Shown here piece after piece: positions 16,947 to 26,114 of a stretch of 64,000 nt of DNA (positions are counted from its first letter, which is position 1; the number at the start of each line of letters is the position of its first letter). This stretch comes from Brevibacillus formosus (GTDB lineage: Bacteria; Bacillota; Bacilli; Brevibacillales; Brevibacillaceae). A model generated the notes under the pieces. That model was not told the DNA's origin. It did no database searches and saw only the letters and a list, made by a program, of their open reading frames with translations. A program made the position numbers and the translations under genes. The stretch lies in contig NZ_PXZL01000004.1 of the NCBI RefSeq assembly GCF_003013405.1, positions 189,961-253,960 of the forward strand, written 5' to 3'.

Positions 16947-16971
16947 CAGTTTCAGGAACGATTCCCCCCAC

Positions 16972-17011
16972 AAAAACAAACAGAGCCAATGAATAAACAT
17001 TCGCTCTGTTG
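16972..17011 (-). terminator. Terminator of EamA transporter gene
   Basis: Minus-strand stem ACAGAGC-G-AATG/CATT-G-GCTCTGT with one G-G mismatch, followed by TTTGTTTTTG, 20 bases after the stop of the EamA gene. Confidence 0.75.
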
Positions 17012-17029
17012 TGTGTCCTTATTTATTTT

Positions 17030-17980
17030 CTACACAGACGTGGATTTCGGTTGAGGCGTGTGATTCTGTTTTTTTATTTTTGCCCCTAGGAAATTCGTCC
17101 CAATCACCCCGATAATAATCATTACTGCGCCAATAAGATGGTAGTATGCCAGTTGTTCCTGCAAAAAGATAACGCCTGCCACGATGGTAACCAACGTAGA
17201 CAAATTGTTAAACACGCTGAGTTTGGATGCCTCCATCTTGGACAAAGCAAAGTTGGTCATAAAAGACGTCATGAGCGAGGACAGTATCCCTAAAAATACA
17301 ATCGAGATGATAAAGGCCGAGCTGGCGAAAGGGGCAAAATACGTCGATAAGGTCCCCTCTGCACTATGGCGAATGACTGACCAGCCGTTAAAAAACAAAA
17401 ATCCGAGTAACGCCACCATATACGTCATGTCTATATAATGAAAGGACTTTGTCATTTTCCTCGCCAGAACACTGTACCCCGCCAAAGAAAAAGCGGATAA
17501 CAGGATGAGAACGGTACCGATACTGCTCCCTGAGACTGCGCTTACACCCAGCCCCTTCATTGCAAAAATGTACACGACTCCTCCGACGGATAAAAGCGTG
17601 GACAGCTTTTGTAGCCACGTAGAAGACTCGCCCAAAAAGAATGCCGCCATGATCATGGTAAAAATCGGAACGGTTGCTTGAATAATCCCCGCTTCCGAAG
17701 AAGTGGTATACACCAGTCCAAACGCCTGTAGGGTAAAGAACAGAATGGGGTACAGCATGGCGAGCGGTATAATCGTGAGCATGTCTTTTGGCTTGATGGA
17801 CAGTTTGATCCACCCAAACACGATCGGGATGGATGCAGCGATAAAGGCCACGGTAAAGCGGTGTGCCAAAGTATCAACCGGGTTGGTTACAGCGAGTGCC
17901 ATTTTCAGAAACAAAAACGACAAGCCGGTAATCCCTGCATTAAGTAATGCCGCAAGAATCGCTTTTTGTTGGTCTTTCAT
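17030..17980 (-). CDS. DMT-superfamily (EamA) transporter
   Basis: Ten-helix drug/metabolite transporter of 316 residues with two EamA repeats (about 8-140 and 155-290). The repeat ends AFFLGESSTWLQKL and VIFLQEQLAYYHLIGA are typical. It probably exports a small metabolite. It is divergently transcribed from a MocR regulator whose overlapping promoters lie between the genes; such pairs usually mean that the regulator controls the transporter. The substrate is unknown. Confidence 0.85.
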   Translation of the reverse strand: MKDQQKAILAALLNAGITGLSFLFLKMALAVTNPVDTLAHRFTVAFIAASIPIVFGWIKLSIKPKDMLTIIPLAMLYPILFFTLQAFGLVYTTSSEAGIIQATVPIFTMIMAAFFLGESSTWLQKLSTLLSVGGVVYIFAMKGLGVSAVSGSSIGTVLILLSAFSLAGYSVLARKMTKSFHYIDMTYMVALLGFLFFNGWSVIRHSAEGTLSTYFAPFASSAFIISIVFLGILSSLMTSFMTNFALSKMEASKLSVFNNLSTLVTIVAGVIFLQEQLAYYHLIGAVMIIIGVIGTNFLGAKIKKQNHTPQPKSTSV

Positions 17981-18031
17981 CGTATGTATCTCTCCTACTG
18001 GGTACTTTTTACAGACGGCCGTCTTAGGTTA

Positions 18032-18060
18032 ATAGTAATGGGGGATCAATCGTGCTACAA
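18032..18060 (-). promoter_or_regulatory. Promoter of EamA transporter gene
   Basis: TTGTAG, 17 bases, TACTAT on the minus strand. The -35 overlaps a plus-strand TACAAT that could be the -10 for the MocR gene, so one protein bound here could affect both genes. Confidence 0.45.
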
Positions 18061-18118
18061 TGCAAAAAAGGAGTAACTGTACCGATACAAATTCGGCGGT
18101 AAGGGAAGGGTTTTTTTG

Positions 18119-19468
18119 ATGCACAAATATTTGCAGCTTCAAAACGAACTCGAAACGTTGATTGAAAGCCTCTCTTATCGAGACGGAGACCGGCTTCCCT
18201 CCATTCGGGAGCTCGCCTCTCGCTACCAATGCAGCAAGAGTACCGTGATCCGCACCTTGGATGAGCTCGAAAAGCGTCATCTCATCTACTCGGTCGATCG
18301 AAGCGGCTACTACGTCGTGAAAAAGCAAAGGAAAATACAACCCGCAGATACGTCGATGATCGATTTTGCGACCTCTGCTCCCGATCCTGACCTCTTTCCT
18401 TATATCGACTTTCAACACTGCATCAATAAAGCGATTGAAACCTATAAAAACGATCTTTTCATATACGGAACGACACAAGGCTTGCCATCGCTCATTTCCG
18501 TCGTTGCCAAGCTGCTTGGGAACCATCAGGTTTTTACGGACCCTGGCAATATATTCATTACCTCCGGTGTCCAACAAGCTCTATCCTTGCTGTGCAGTCT
18601 TCCTTTTCCAAATGGCAAAGAAACGATTCTGATTGAGCAGCCGAGCTACCACCTTTTCATTGAGAGCTTGCAAGTACGGAAGCATCCTGTCGTCGGAATC
18701 AAGCGCACCGCCAAAGGAATCGATTTAGAAGAGCTGGAGTCTATTTTCCGAACGGGAGAAATCAAGTTTTTCTATACGATGCCTCGCTATCATAGCCCGC
18801 TTGGTACATCGTACAGCCGAAAGGACAAACAGCGCATTGTGGAGCTTGCCCAACAGTACGATGTCTATATCGTGGAAGACGATTACATGGCAGATCTTGA
18901 GCATGACAGCAAAGCCGATCCTCTCTTTGCCTATGACCGCTTTTCTCGCATTATTTATGTAAAAAGCTATTCTAAAATTATATTTCCCGGGCTGCGTTTG
19001 GGTGTAGCCGTTATACCTGACGCGCTAAAGGATGCCTTCAACCAGCACAAGCGACTCATGGATATCGACAGCTCCATGCTTTCTCAAGCTGCGTTGGAAA
19101 TTTACCTAAAAAGCGGAATGTTCGAGCGTCACAAGCAAAAAATACGCAGTTCCTATCATCGGCGATCCAACCTGCTGATGGCGTCCTTGAACCATTTCGC
19201 GGCGAACGAAGAGCATCTGTTCACCTTTGTGCCCCTTGCGTATCCGGGGATTCATACGCACATTGTTTTGAACGATTCCACCCCAGTTCCTGCCGTTATC
19301 ACCCAGCTAAAAAAACGCTCGATCCTCGTGGATTCTATTGATAAAAATTACTTGGTGGGCTTTCCGCAAGAAAATATTTTGAAGCTGAATGTATCCTATG
19401 CCAAGGAAGCAGTGATTGAGCAAGGGATTGACGTGTTGATGGATGTGTTACGCCGCATGCACCGTTAA
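18119..19468 (+). CDS. MocR-type regulator (GntR HTH fused to aminotransferase-like domain)
   Basis: Transcription factor of 449 residues. An N-terminal GntR winged helix (about 5-70, LPSIRELASRYQCSKSTVI) is joined to a fold-type I aminotransferase domain (about 85-445). The PLP-binding lysine is in YVKSYSKIIFPGLRLGV, and VEDDYMADLE carries the Asp that contacts the cofactor. Such proteins sense PLP-bound ligands and act on a neighbouring promoter. The ATG at 18119 directly follows a TTG and has AAGGGAAGGG upstream. It is divergent from the EamA transporter, its likely target. DNA-binding role known for the family; ligand unknown. Confidence 0.88.
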   Translation: MHKYLQLQNELETLIESLSYRDGDRLPSIRELASRYQCSKSTVIRTLDELEKRHLIYSVDRSGYYVVKKQRKIQPADTSMIDFATSAPDPDLFPYIDFQHCINKAIETYKNDLFIYGTTQGLPSLISVVAKLLGNHQVFTDPGNIFITSGVQQALSLLCSLPFPNGKETILIEQPSYHLFIESLQVRKHPVVGIKRTAKGIDLEELESIFRTGEIKFFYTMPRYHSPLGTSYSRKDKQRIVELAQQYDVYIVEDDYMADLEHDSKADPLFAYDRFSRIIYVKSYSKIIFPGLRLGVAVIPDALKDAFNQHKRLMDIDSSMLSQAALEIYLKSGMFERHKQKIRSSYHRRSNLLMASLNHFAANEEHLFTFVPLAYPGIHTHIVLNDSTPVPAVITQLKKRSILVDSIDKNYLVGFPQENILKLNVSYAKEAVIEQGIDVLMDVLRRMHR

Positions 19469-19813
19469 CCTATCCGCCTTAAGTCGTAGATAAAATCCGG
19501 CAAGGGTGCGTTTTTGGACTACAACGAAATCTCGATAATGGAACTATTGAGTAACCAGAAAACGCTCTACATCGTATTATCAAATACAAAGAACATGGTT
19601 CATCCGGATGATTCTCTGGTATAAATTGTTTCAAAATGCAAGAATTGTGGTATATCGTTGTATAGTAAGTGAATCCCAATTCAAAAAAATTCGTTCCATA
19701 GTCGGCCAGTTTGAAGTAGAATCGCATCTAGACACATATAATTTACCTGGTACGATCCGATTCGTTTGAGTTGATGACTGGCAGTTAACGATAGAATGAC
19801 AAAGGAGAAATAG
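19469..19813. other. Intergenic stretch without a convincing gene
   Basis: 345 bases between the MocR gene and the DedA gene. Broken plus-strand reading (fragments such as QGCVFGLQRNLDNGTIE interrupted by stops) hints at a decayed coding region but matches nothing I recognise. An 82-codon minus-strand frame lacks a binding site and looks like chance. The last 20 bases hold the AAGGAGAAATAG site of the next gene. Confidence 0.4.
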
Positions 19814-20437
19814 ATGTTTCAGAACATTTTAGATTTCTTAATGGAATACGGCTATTTGGGAATGTTCATCCATTCTTTTGCAGACGCAGTCATCTTTCCC
19901 GTTCCTGCCTTCTTTCTTCAAGTGCCACTCAGCCTCGTTGATCCTTCGCAGGCATTGTGGATTGCTACAGTAGGCTACATCGCTTGTCTCATAGGGACTC
20001 CCGTCGGTTATTTTATCGGTAAAGTACTAGGCAAATCCGTTCTGTACAAAATCCTCAAGAAGGAATGGATTGACTCTGCAACTGAGATGTTTCAAAAGAA
20101 GGGCGAAGTCGCGATCTTCATCGGTTCGTTTACACCGATTCCGTTTAAAGTATTTACAATTATGTCGGGTTGCTTGAAATTCCCTTTGTGGAAATTGATC
20201 GGGTATGCCGCAATTGGACGGGCAGTCAAATTTTACGCAGTCGGATTCTTGTTTTATTTTTACGGTAAAATGGCGGAAAATATGGTCCATAACGTTTCTC
20301 TCTATATCTTTCTCACCGTGGTGCCGCTCATCTTGATCGGATTATGGGTGAAGAAAATCGTCACCAAGCGCCGCCAGCTGAAAATGGAAAGTGCTGGCGT
20401 CAGCAACGGCATCAATGAGAAAGCCATGAATAAATAA
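19814..20437 (+). CDS. DedA/VTT-domain membrane protein
   Basis: Integral membrane protein of 207 residues. The VTT/SNARE-associated domain (about 30-160) includes YFIGKVLGKSVL and the family motif region FIGSFTPIPFKVFTIMSG, with GRAVKFYAVG behind it, resembling the YqaA branch of DedA proteins. Members act in lipid (undecaprenyl-phosphate or phosphatidylethanolamine) scrambling. AAGGAG precedes the ATG. It stands alone, convergent with clpE, sharing a terminator. Confidence 0.85.
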   Translation: MFQNILDFLMEYGYLGMFIHSFADAVIFPVPAFFLQVPLSLVDPSQALWIATVGYIACLIGTPVGYFIGKVLGKSVLYKILKKEWIDSATEMFQKKGEVAIFIGSFTPIPFKVFTIMSGCLKFPLWKLIGYAAIGRAVKFYAVGFLFYFYGKMAENMVHNVSLYIFLTVVPLILIGLWVKKIVTKRRQLKMESAGVSNGINEKAMNK

Positions 20438-20455
20438 AGAGGAAACTAAATGCAA

Positions 20456-20484
20456 AGAAACCCCGATCGGGGTTTCTTTTTTTA
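20456..20484. terminator. Bidirectional terminator between the DedA gene and clpE
   Basis: AGAAACCCCGATCGGGGTTTCT palindrome core followed by T7 on the plus strand; the minus strand has a shorter T run. It serves both convergent genes. Confidence 0.85.
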
Positions 20485-20490
20485 CGACTG

Positions 20491-22629
20491 TTATCCTTTT
20501 TTCACACGAATTACATCATTCTCGACATCAATGACCATAGCTGTCACATTGTCTTCTTCCATCACCAGATCCGCAATGCCATCCTCGACGTATTGCTGAA
20601 TCACGCGGCGCAATGGACGCGCCCCGAAGGAAGGGTTGTAGCCCAGCTCAGCCAGCTTTTCTTTTGCAGCATCTGACACGCTGATCTCCATTCCTTGCTC
20701 AGACAGATTGCCCATGACATCTCGCAACAGCAGATCGACGATTTTGACCAAATCCTGTTTTTCCAGATGAGCAAAGGAAATGATCGAGTCGAAGCGGTTC
20801 AGGAACTCCGGCTTGAAGTACGCTCCCAGAGAATCCAGCACGGTGGCAGGCTCGGGTGCTTGAGCTCCAAAGCCAACGGAGATTTTACGCTCACTCACAC
20901 CGGCATTGCTCGTCGCAATGATGACCGTCTCCTTAAAATTCACCGTACGGCCCTGGCTGTCTGTCAAACGGCCATCCTCCAGAATTTGCAGGAACATGTG
21001 CATCACGTCCGGATGTGCTTTTTCGATCTCATCCAGCAGGATAATGCTGTACGGATTGCGGCGTACACGCTCTGTCAACTGGCCTGCTTCTTCATGTCCG
21101 ACGTAGCCTGGAGGAGAACCGATCAATTTGGATACGGAGTGCTTCTCCATGTACTCGCTCATATCGAGGCGGATCATGGAATCACGGGTGCCAAACAGCT
21201 CCTCTGCCAGCGCTTTGGACAGCTCTGTCTTCCCTACGCCAGTCGGACCGACGAACAGGAAGGATGCGATCGGTCTGTTTTTCGGTTTCAGACCTGCACG
21301 ACTGCGTCGAATCGCCTTCGCTACTTGTGTGACCGCCTCAGACTGGCCAATGACTTTTGCTTCCAAATGAGCTGCCAGGTTCTTCATTTTCATCTGCTCA
21401 TCACTTTGCAGCTTCGTAACAGGAATCCCAGTCTTTTGCTCGATCAAGGCTTGGATATCCGTGACGTCAACCTGGACGCGTTGCTCCTTGCCCTCCATCT
21501 GATCCAGCTTCTCTAAAATAGCCGCTTCCTCGTCTCTCAGACGGGCAGCTCGTTCGTATGCCTCTTGCTCCGTCGCTTCCTTTTTCTCCTGATTGATTTG
21601 CGCCAGCCGTTCATGCAGCTCTGTCGTATCAACCGCGGAGGATCTCAGGTTCAAGCGCGAGCCCACTTCATCCATGAGATCAATCGCCTTGTCAGGCAAG
21701 AATCGATCCTGGATGTAACGATGGGAGTATTCTACGGAGGCACGGATGACATCATCCGAGTATGCGACTTGGTGGAATGCTTCGTATTTCGGACGCAATC
21801 CTTTTAAAATCTCGATGGCTTGTTCTACAGTTGGTTCCTTGACCATGACTGGCTGCAGGCGACGCTCCAGAGCAGCGTCTTTTTCAATCACGCGATACTC
21901 TTTTAACGTGGTTGCCCCAATCAGCTGCAACTCACCGCGAGCCAGTGCAGGCTTCAGGATGTTCCCTGCATCCATGGAACCTTCCGCAGAGCCTGCTCCC
22001 ACCAAGAGATGAATCTCATCCACAAACAGGATGACGTTCTTGCGTTTTTGGAGCTCGGCAATCACTTGCTTCATTTTTTCCTCGAACTGTCCGCGAATTC
22101 CCGTCCCTGCAACCAGAGAGGCGACATCTAAAATGTACACCTGCTTGTTTTTCAGCTTGGTCGGTACTTGCCCTTCCGTAATACGCAGGGCGAGGCCTTC
22201 CGCAATCGCCGTCTTCCCGACCCCTGGCTCCCCGATCAGAACCGGGTTGTTCTTGTTGCGTCGGTTCAAAATCTCAATGACACGCTCAATTTCTTGTTCG
22301 CGTCCAATCACAGGATCAATCAGTCCGGCACGTGCCGAATCGTTGAGATTACGCCCCAGGTCATCGAGGATGCCTCCGCCACGCTCTGGTGCTTGTGGTC
22401 GCGGTTGACCGGAAGATTTGCCCGGATTCATAGAGCCTTGGGCAAAGCCTTGCAGGAACTCATCCAGTCCAGAGAAGGAGGAGAAAGGACTAAAGCCCAT
22501 GCCCACTCCCATTTTGTTAGTCAGCTTTGTTTTGCAATCCTGGCACAAATCGTACTTTTGTTGCTGATTTTGTACACGTATATGAACAGTCACAGTTGCT
22601 TCACGTTGTTTGCAAATTTCACAATGCAT
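20491..22629 (-). CDS. clpE: ATP-dependent Clp protease ATP-binding subunit ClpE
   Basis: AAA+ unfoldase of 712 residues that feeds ClpP. An N-terminal zinc finger (CEICKQREA...CQDCK, residues 3-36) distinguishes ClpE from ClpC. AAA1 has Walker [14 protein letters not shown] and Walker [10 protein letters not shown], a UVR-type linker ([14 protein letters not shown] region) follows, and AAA2 has [13 protein letters not shown] and [12 protein letters not shown]. The ATG at 22629 follows GGGGGG at 7 bases; the longer frame to 22644 is less likely. Two CtsR operators overlap or flank the promoter, so heat and protein stress should induce it. Confidence 0.96.
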   Translation of the reverse strand: MHCEICKQREATVTVHIRVQNQQQKYDLCQDCKTKLTNKMGVGMGFSPFSSFSGLDEFLQGFAQGSMNPGKSSGQPRPQAPERGGGILDDLGRNLNDSARAGLIDPVIGREQEIERVIEILNRRNKNNPVLIGEPGVGKTAIAEGLALRITEGQVPTKLKNKQVYILDVASLVAGTGIRGQFEEKMKQVIAELQKRKNVILFVDEIHLLVGAGSAEGSMDAGNILKPALARGELQLIGATTLKEYRVIEKDAALERRLQPVMVKEPTVEQAIEILKGLRPKYEAFHQVAYSDDVIRASVEYSHRYIQDRFLPDKAIDLMDEVGSRLNLRSSAVDTTELHERLAQINQEKKEATEQEAYERAARLRDEEAAILEKLDQMEGKEQRVQVDVTDIQALIEQKTGIPVTKLQSDEQMKMKNLAAHLEAKVIGQSEAVTQVAKAIRRSRAGLKPKNRPIASFLFVGPTGVGKTELSKALAEELFGTRDSMIRLDMSEYMEKHSVSKLIGSPPGYVGHEEAGQLTERVRRNPYSIILLDEIEKAHPDVMHMFLQILEDGRLTDSQGRTVNFKETVIIATSNAGVSERKISVGFGAQAPEPATVLDSLGAYFKPEFLNRFDSIISFAHLEKQDLVKIVDLLLRDVMGNLSEQGMEISVSDAAKEKLAELGYNPSFGARPLRRVIQQYVEDGIADLVMEEDNVTAMVIDVENDVIRVKKG

Positions 22630-22671
22630 ATTCAATCCCCCCAAAAGCGTTGTTTTGGAATTCAGAAGATC

Positions 22672-22688
22672 TTTGACCTTTCCTGACC
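22672..22688 (-). promoter_or_regulatory. CtsR operator 2 (clpE)
   Basis: GGTCAGGAAAGGTCAAA on the minus strand, a near-perfect CtsR heptad repeat (RGTCAAA NAN RGTCAAA), downstream of the -10 box and so in the early transcribed region. Confidence 0.8.
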
Positions 22689-22700
22689 TTCGATGACTTT

Positions 22701-22729
22701 ATTATAGTTTGACCTTCTTTGACTTTCAA
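22701..22729 (-). promoter_or_regulatory. clpE promoter with embedded CtsR operator 1
   Basis: TTGAAA, 17 bases, TATAAT on the minus strand. The operator AGTCAAAGAAGGTCAAA (22708-22724) fills the spacer and fits the CtsR consensus exactly. Bound CtsR would block RNA polymerase directly. Confidence 0.9.
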
Positions 22730-22747
22730 GAGGGATTGTATGGTTTT

Positions 22748-23887
22748 TTACACTTTGCTTCTTTGCAGGTAGGGAACGATTGAAAGTAACCCGATAACAG
22801 CTAAACAAGCACCTACCCACAATGGTGAGACAAGTCCATAGCCACTGCTGATCCCGATCCCGCCTAGGGAAGAACCAATGGCAACACCCATTGTAATAAA
22901 GGAAGTATGCACCGTGTTTACCATCGTTCCACTGCCTGCTGTATTCATGACGCGTGCGATCATGGCCGGATTCATCGCAACACCCGTCAACCCAATCAGA
23001 ACAATGGACAGCACAGCGATCCATTTATTTTCGGCACCTACGGCAAACAGAACTAATGCCGCTAAAAGTATGCTTAATCCCGCTACAAGGATTCGCATGG
23101 GAAAACGGTCAGCAAGTCTGCCAATTATGACATTTCCGATCACGGTCGCGATGCCGTAAAGGGCAAGCAAATACGGGATACTCGCATCCGGAAATGCCGT
23201 TACACCGGTAAGAATCGGAGTAAAATAACTAAACGCTGCGAACGTACCGCCAATGATTAGCATACTCGTTGCATACGCAGCCCAAAGGTGCGGATTTTGA
23301 AAACTGGCAAGCTCATCCTTTCCATTCATCTGGTCTTTTTGTGCGGAGGAAGGGAGCAACCATTGAATCAAGACCCCTGATAATAATACGACTACCGCAA
23401 CAGCCCAAAAGCTCATTCTCCAACCGAAATATTGTGCAATCACGGTTGTCAGAGGGAGCCCGATGACAGTAGCAATCATTAAGCCTGCCAAAACAATCGA
23501 AGCGGCCTTTCCCCGTGACTGAGGGGGAACCAAGCTGGCTGAAATACTGACGGAGATGCCAAACGCTGCGGATGAAGCGATACCCGTTAGGATACGAGCA
23601 AGCATCATCGACTCGTAATTCCAAGCTATTGCCCCTAACGCTTGACCAATAAAGAAGACGGCAACCAAAGAAAGCAGCGCTTGTTTTCGGCGAATATGCA
23701 AGAGAGTTGCTGTCAGGACGGGACCTCCTATCACCATTGCCCCCGCATACGCCGTAATAAAATATCCGATGGATGGGATCGACACGCCGAAATCATCAGC
23801 AAGCTCATTCATCATCCCAGCCACCATAAATTCAGAAGTCGTCATCGCAAAAATCGCTACCGCTAACAAATAAATCATCGACGGCAT
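22748..23887 (-). CDS. MFS transporter (AraJ/YdhP-like)
   Basis: Twelve-helix exporter of 379 residues beginning MIYLLAVAIFAMTTSEFMVAG, typical of the DHA1 arabinose-efflux/purine-efflux-like group. The loop 2-3 motif is weak (HIRRKQALLSL), and SRGKAASIVLAG matches the family mid-loop. It follows the TetR gene by 65 bases in the same orientation, so it is probably the repressor's target and exports the compound that the repressor senses. The substrate is unknown. Confidence 0.82.
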   Translation of the reverse strand: MPSMIYLLAVAIFAMTTSEFMVAGMMNELADDFGVSIPSIGYFITAYAGAMVIGGPVLTATLLHIRRKQALLSLVAVFFIGQALGAIAWNYESMMLARILTGIASSAAFGISVSISASLVPPQSRGKAASIVLAGLMIATVIGLPLTTVIAQYFGWRMSFWAVAVVVLLSGVLIQWLLPSSAQKDQMNGKDELASFQNPHLWAAYATSMLIIGGTFAAFSYFTPILTGVTAFPDASIPYLLALYGIATVIGNVIIGRLADRFPMRILVAGLSILLAALVLFAVGAENKWIAVLSIVLIGLTGVAMNPAMIARVMNTAGSGTMVNTVHTSFITMGVAIGSSLGGIGISSGYGLVSPLWVGACLAVIGLLSIVPYLQRSKV

Positions 23888-23952
23888 AAAGGAACACTCC
23901 TTATCTAATTATTGTAACAATCAGTACAAAAATCACTCAAAAAAAGAGCGCA

Positions 23953-24549
23953 TTACGCGCCGAAGATAGATTCTATAGTGCCATTCATGATTTGTTCAGC
24001 CAATGCCCGATTTTGAGTGGAAGCATTCAATACACGAAAGCCGTAGTAGCTGCTTAAAAATAAGCTTGCCAAATCCACCGCGGATCTTTTTTTGGAGATT
24101 TCACCCGTTCGCAAGCCTTCCTCCATCACTTTTTCCATAGTTTGCTTGAGAAATTCAACATGTCTGGAGACGATTTCTTCAATCTTGGGATCGTCTTTTG
24201 CCCGTTCCAATCCCGCATTGATCAGCAAACATCCCTTTGGATTCATTGATTCAAAGTCTTCCACCAATGCCCAAGCTAAAAAATTTTGCAGCCGTTCTTT
24301 CACGGAACCCGGACACTCCAATAATGCCCGCTGTTCACGAATCCCGGTATCGTGATAGTGTTCCACCACCGCCAGATAAAGGTCCTGTTTGCTGCCAAAC
24401 GTATTGTACAAGCTCCCTTTTCCTAGTCCAGTATCACTGCATAAATCATGTGTAGAACAACCATTGTAGCCTTTTGACCAAAATGTTTTCATGGCCACAT
24501 CTACGATGGACGTGTAATCAAAATCACGAGGTCTGCCGCGTTTGCTCAC
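23953..24549 (-). CDS. TetR/AcrR family transcriptional regulator
   Basis: Repressor of 198 residues. The N-terminal HTH (about 5-60) contains KTFWSKGYNGCSTHDLCSDT and GKGSLYNTFGSKQDLY, typical of TetR proteins; the C-terminal part (about 80-195) should bind the inducer. The GTG at 24549 has AAAGGAGG at 6 bases; a frame open to 24669 runs across the promoter and was rejected. First gene of a two-gene unit with the MFS exporter, with a palindromic operator in its own promoter. Confidence 0.88.
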   Translation of the reverse strand: MSKRGRPRDFDYTSIVDVAMKTFWSKGYNGCSTHDLCSDTGLGKGSLYNTFGSKQDLYLAVVEHYHDTGIREQRALLECPGSVKERLQNFLAWALVEDFESMNPKGCLLINAGLERAKDDPKIEEIVSRHVEFLKQTMEKVMEEGLRTGEISKKRSAVDLASLFLSSYYGFRVLNASTQNRALAEQIMNGTIESIFGA

Positions 24550-24583
24550 CGGAATCCTCCTTTCGTTTCCAACTGTTATGGAA

Positions 24584-24612
24584 ATTTTACACATTATGTA
24601 CCGATCGGTCAA
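24584..24612 (-). promoter_or_regulatory. Promoter and operator of the tetR-MFS unit
   Basis: TTGACC, 17 bases, TAAAAT on the minus strand. The perfect palindrome ACCGATCGGT (24600-24609) overlaps the -35 box and is the kind of site TetR-family repressors use, suggesting autorepression. Confidence 0.7.
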
Positions 24613-24623
24613 CAAATTAAATA

Positions 24624-24664
24624 GAAAAAGCCCATTTTGGAACTCATCTCTCAAAATAGGCTTG
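24624..24664 (-). terminator. Terminator of cupin gene
   Basis: Minus-strand stem AGCCTATTTTG/CAAAATGGGCT with one mismatch, followed by TTTTTC, just after the cupin stop at 24673. Confidence 0.7.
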
Positions 24665-24672
24665 ATCATTGA

Positions 24673-25032
24673 TTATATCGTCTCTAAATCTGTTACTGTT
24701 TTTTCGTTTACTTGATCTCCAGTATTCAGCGTCGTCTTTGGCTCTAGCAATAATACATGAACCTCTTCTTCTGCAACTGGCATATGCTCAACACCTTTTG
24801 GAACAATGAGAAATTCCCCTTCGTTTAACCAAACATCTTTATCGCGAAACTTAATAAGCAGTTTCCCTTTCACTACCAAAAACATCTCATCCTCATTTTC
24901 ATGCTGATGCCAGACAAACTCACCTTTAAATTTCGCCAGCTTTACATAGGAGTCATTGATTTCGCCTGCAATTTTGGGACTCCAATACTCATGGAATAAC
25001 GAAAACTTTTCAGCTATATTGACCTTTTCCAT
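24673..25032 (-). CDS. Cupin-domain protein
   Basis: Single small beta-barrel of 119 residues. Cupin motif 1 appears as WHQHENEDEMFLVVKG (H41, H43, E47 type metal ligands) and motif 2 as GVEHMPVAEE with its His. A metal-binding enzyme or a binding protein is expected; members of this short family are often called mannose-6-phosphate isomerase-like, but substrate cannot be told. It lies 12 bases downstream of rbsK, so they may be co-transcribed. Confidence 0.82.
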   Translation of the reverse strand: MEKVNIAEKFSLFHEYWSPKIAGEINDSYVKLAKFKGEFVWHQHENEDEMFLVVKGKLLIKFRDKDVWLNEGEFLIVPKGVEHMPVAEEEVHVLLLEPKTTLNTGDQVNEKTVTDLETI

Positions 25033-25044
25033 TATTCTCCCCCA

Positions 25045-25947
25045 TTAAAAAGAGTATGCTTGCACTTCATCGAAAGTAGGCAGGGATGGTTGAGCTCCGT
25101 TCCTAGTAACGACAATCGCTGCTACTTTGCTTGCGAAAGTGGCCGCTTCCGTTTCTGTCATTCCTTGTGTAATCCCAACCGCAAAAGCAGCTGTAAAGGA
25201 ATCGCCTGCCGCAGTTGTATCCACCGGCTCTACGCGGAAAGCCGGGATATGGGTCGCTTCATCAGCGGTTACTAAGAGAGCGCCCTTTTCTCCCAACGTC
25301 ACGATGACGCGTTTTGGTCCACTAGACAAAAGCTTTTTGGCTGCGGCATGCACTTCGTCTATCGTGGATACAGGCATTCCTGTGAGAATAGAAAGCTCTG
25401 TTTCATTTGGGGTTAAGGTATGTACATGGGTTAATAGCTCACTGGATAGCTCGCGTGCAGGTGCCGGATTTAAAATGACCAGCTTGCCGAGTCGAGCCGC
25501 CTCTTTGACTGTATATTCCACGACAGGCATCGGGATTTCCAGTTGGAGCAATACGACGTCGCTGTCCTTTAAAATAGCCAGATGGTCTGCAATGTGCTCG
25601 GAGCTAACGAGCGCATTCGCACCTGGAACGAGCACGATGTTATTTTCCCCATCATCACTTACATTGATAAAAGCCATGCCTGTCGTACCCGAGCATTTGA
25701 TCCCCTCTATGTGAACGTGCGCATCCGTTAGCCCCTTGAGCATAACCCGGCCGTTCTCATCTTCTCCTACCATTCCGATCATGGAGACATGCGCACCCAG
25801 GCGAGAAGCCGCTACTGCCTGATTCGCTCCCTTTCCACCCGGAATCAGCTCGAAGTGATGGCTTGTAATCGTTTCTCCTGCTTTGGGCAAATGATGTACA
25901 TGGGTTACGAGATCCATATTGATGCTTCCTACTACTGCGATTTTCAC
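25045..25947 (-). CDS. rbsK: Ribokinase
   Basis: PfkB-family sugar kinase of 300 residues that phosphorylates D-ribose at O5. N-terminal VVGSINMDLV and GGKGANQAVAASRLG (residues 38-52) contact ribose, and the C-terminal DTTAAGDSFTAAF holds the catalytic Asp and anion hole. The GTG at 25947 follows AGGAGGG. No rbsD, rbsACB or rbsR genes are nearby, so it may serve nucleoside salvage rather than ribose uptake, or be a related pentose kinase. Confidence 0.87.
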   Translation of the reverse strand: MKIAVVGSINMDLVTHVHHLPKAGETITSHHFELIPGGKGANQAVAASRLGAHVSMIGMVGEDENGRVMLKGLTDAHVHIEGIKCSGTTGMAFINVSDDGENNIVLVPGANALVSSEHIADHLAILKDSDVVLLQLEIPMPVVEYTVKEAARLGKLVILNPAPARELSSELLTHVHTLTPNETELSILTGMPVSTIDEVHAAAKKLLSSGPKRVIVTLGEKGALLVTADEATHIPAFRVEPVDTTAAGDSFTAAFAVGITQGMTETEAATFASKVAAIVVTRNGAQPSLPTFDEVQAYSF

Positions 25948-26114
25948 GACGAGCCCTCCTAGCTAATCTCGAACATGATGATTCGGTCGGTTACAAAATA
26001 GTGCTTTTCATCCGAGAAGTCAACGTATTTTCTTTAGGATTGTTCCTATGACTTGGAGCATAGCACATCCATTGGATATAATGAACAAATCTTCTATCAT
26101 CCGGAGGTAAGCAG

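Noticed and set aside
19479..19727. 82-codon minus-strand frame between the MocR and DedA genes
   Set aside because: No binding site and no family resemblance; the composition looks non-coding.
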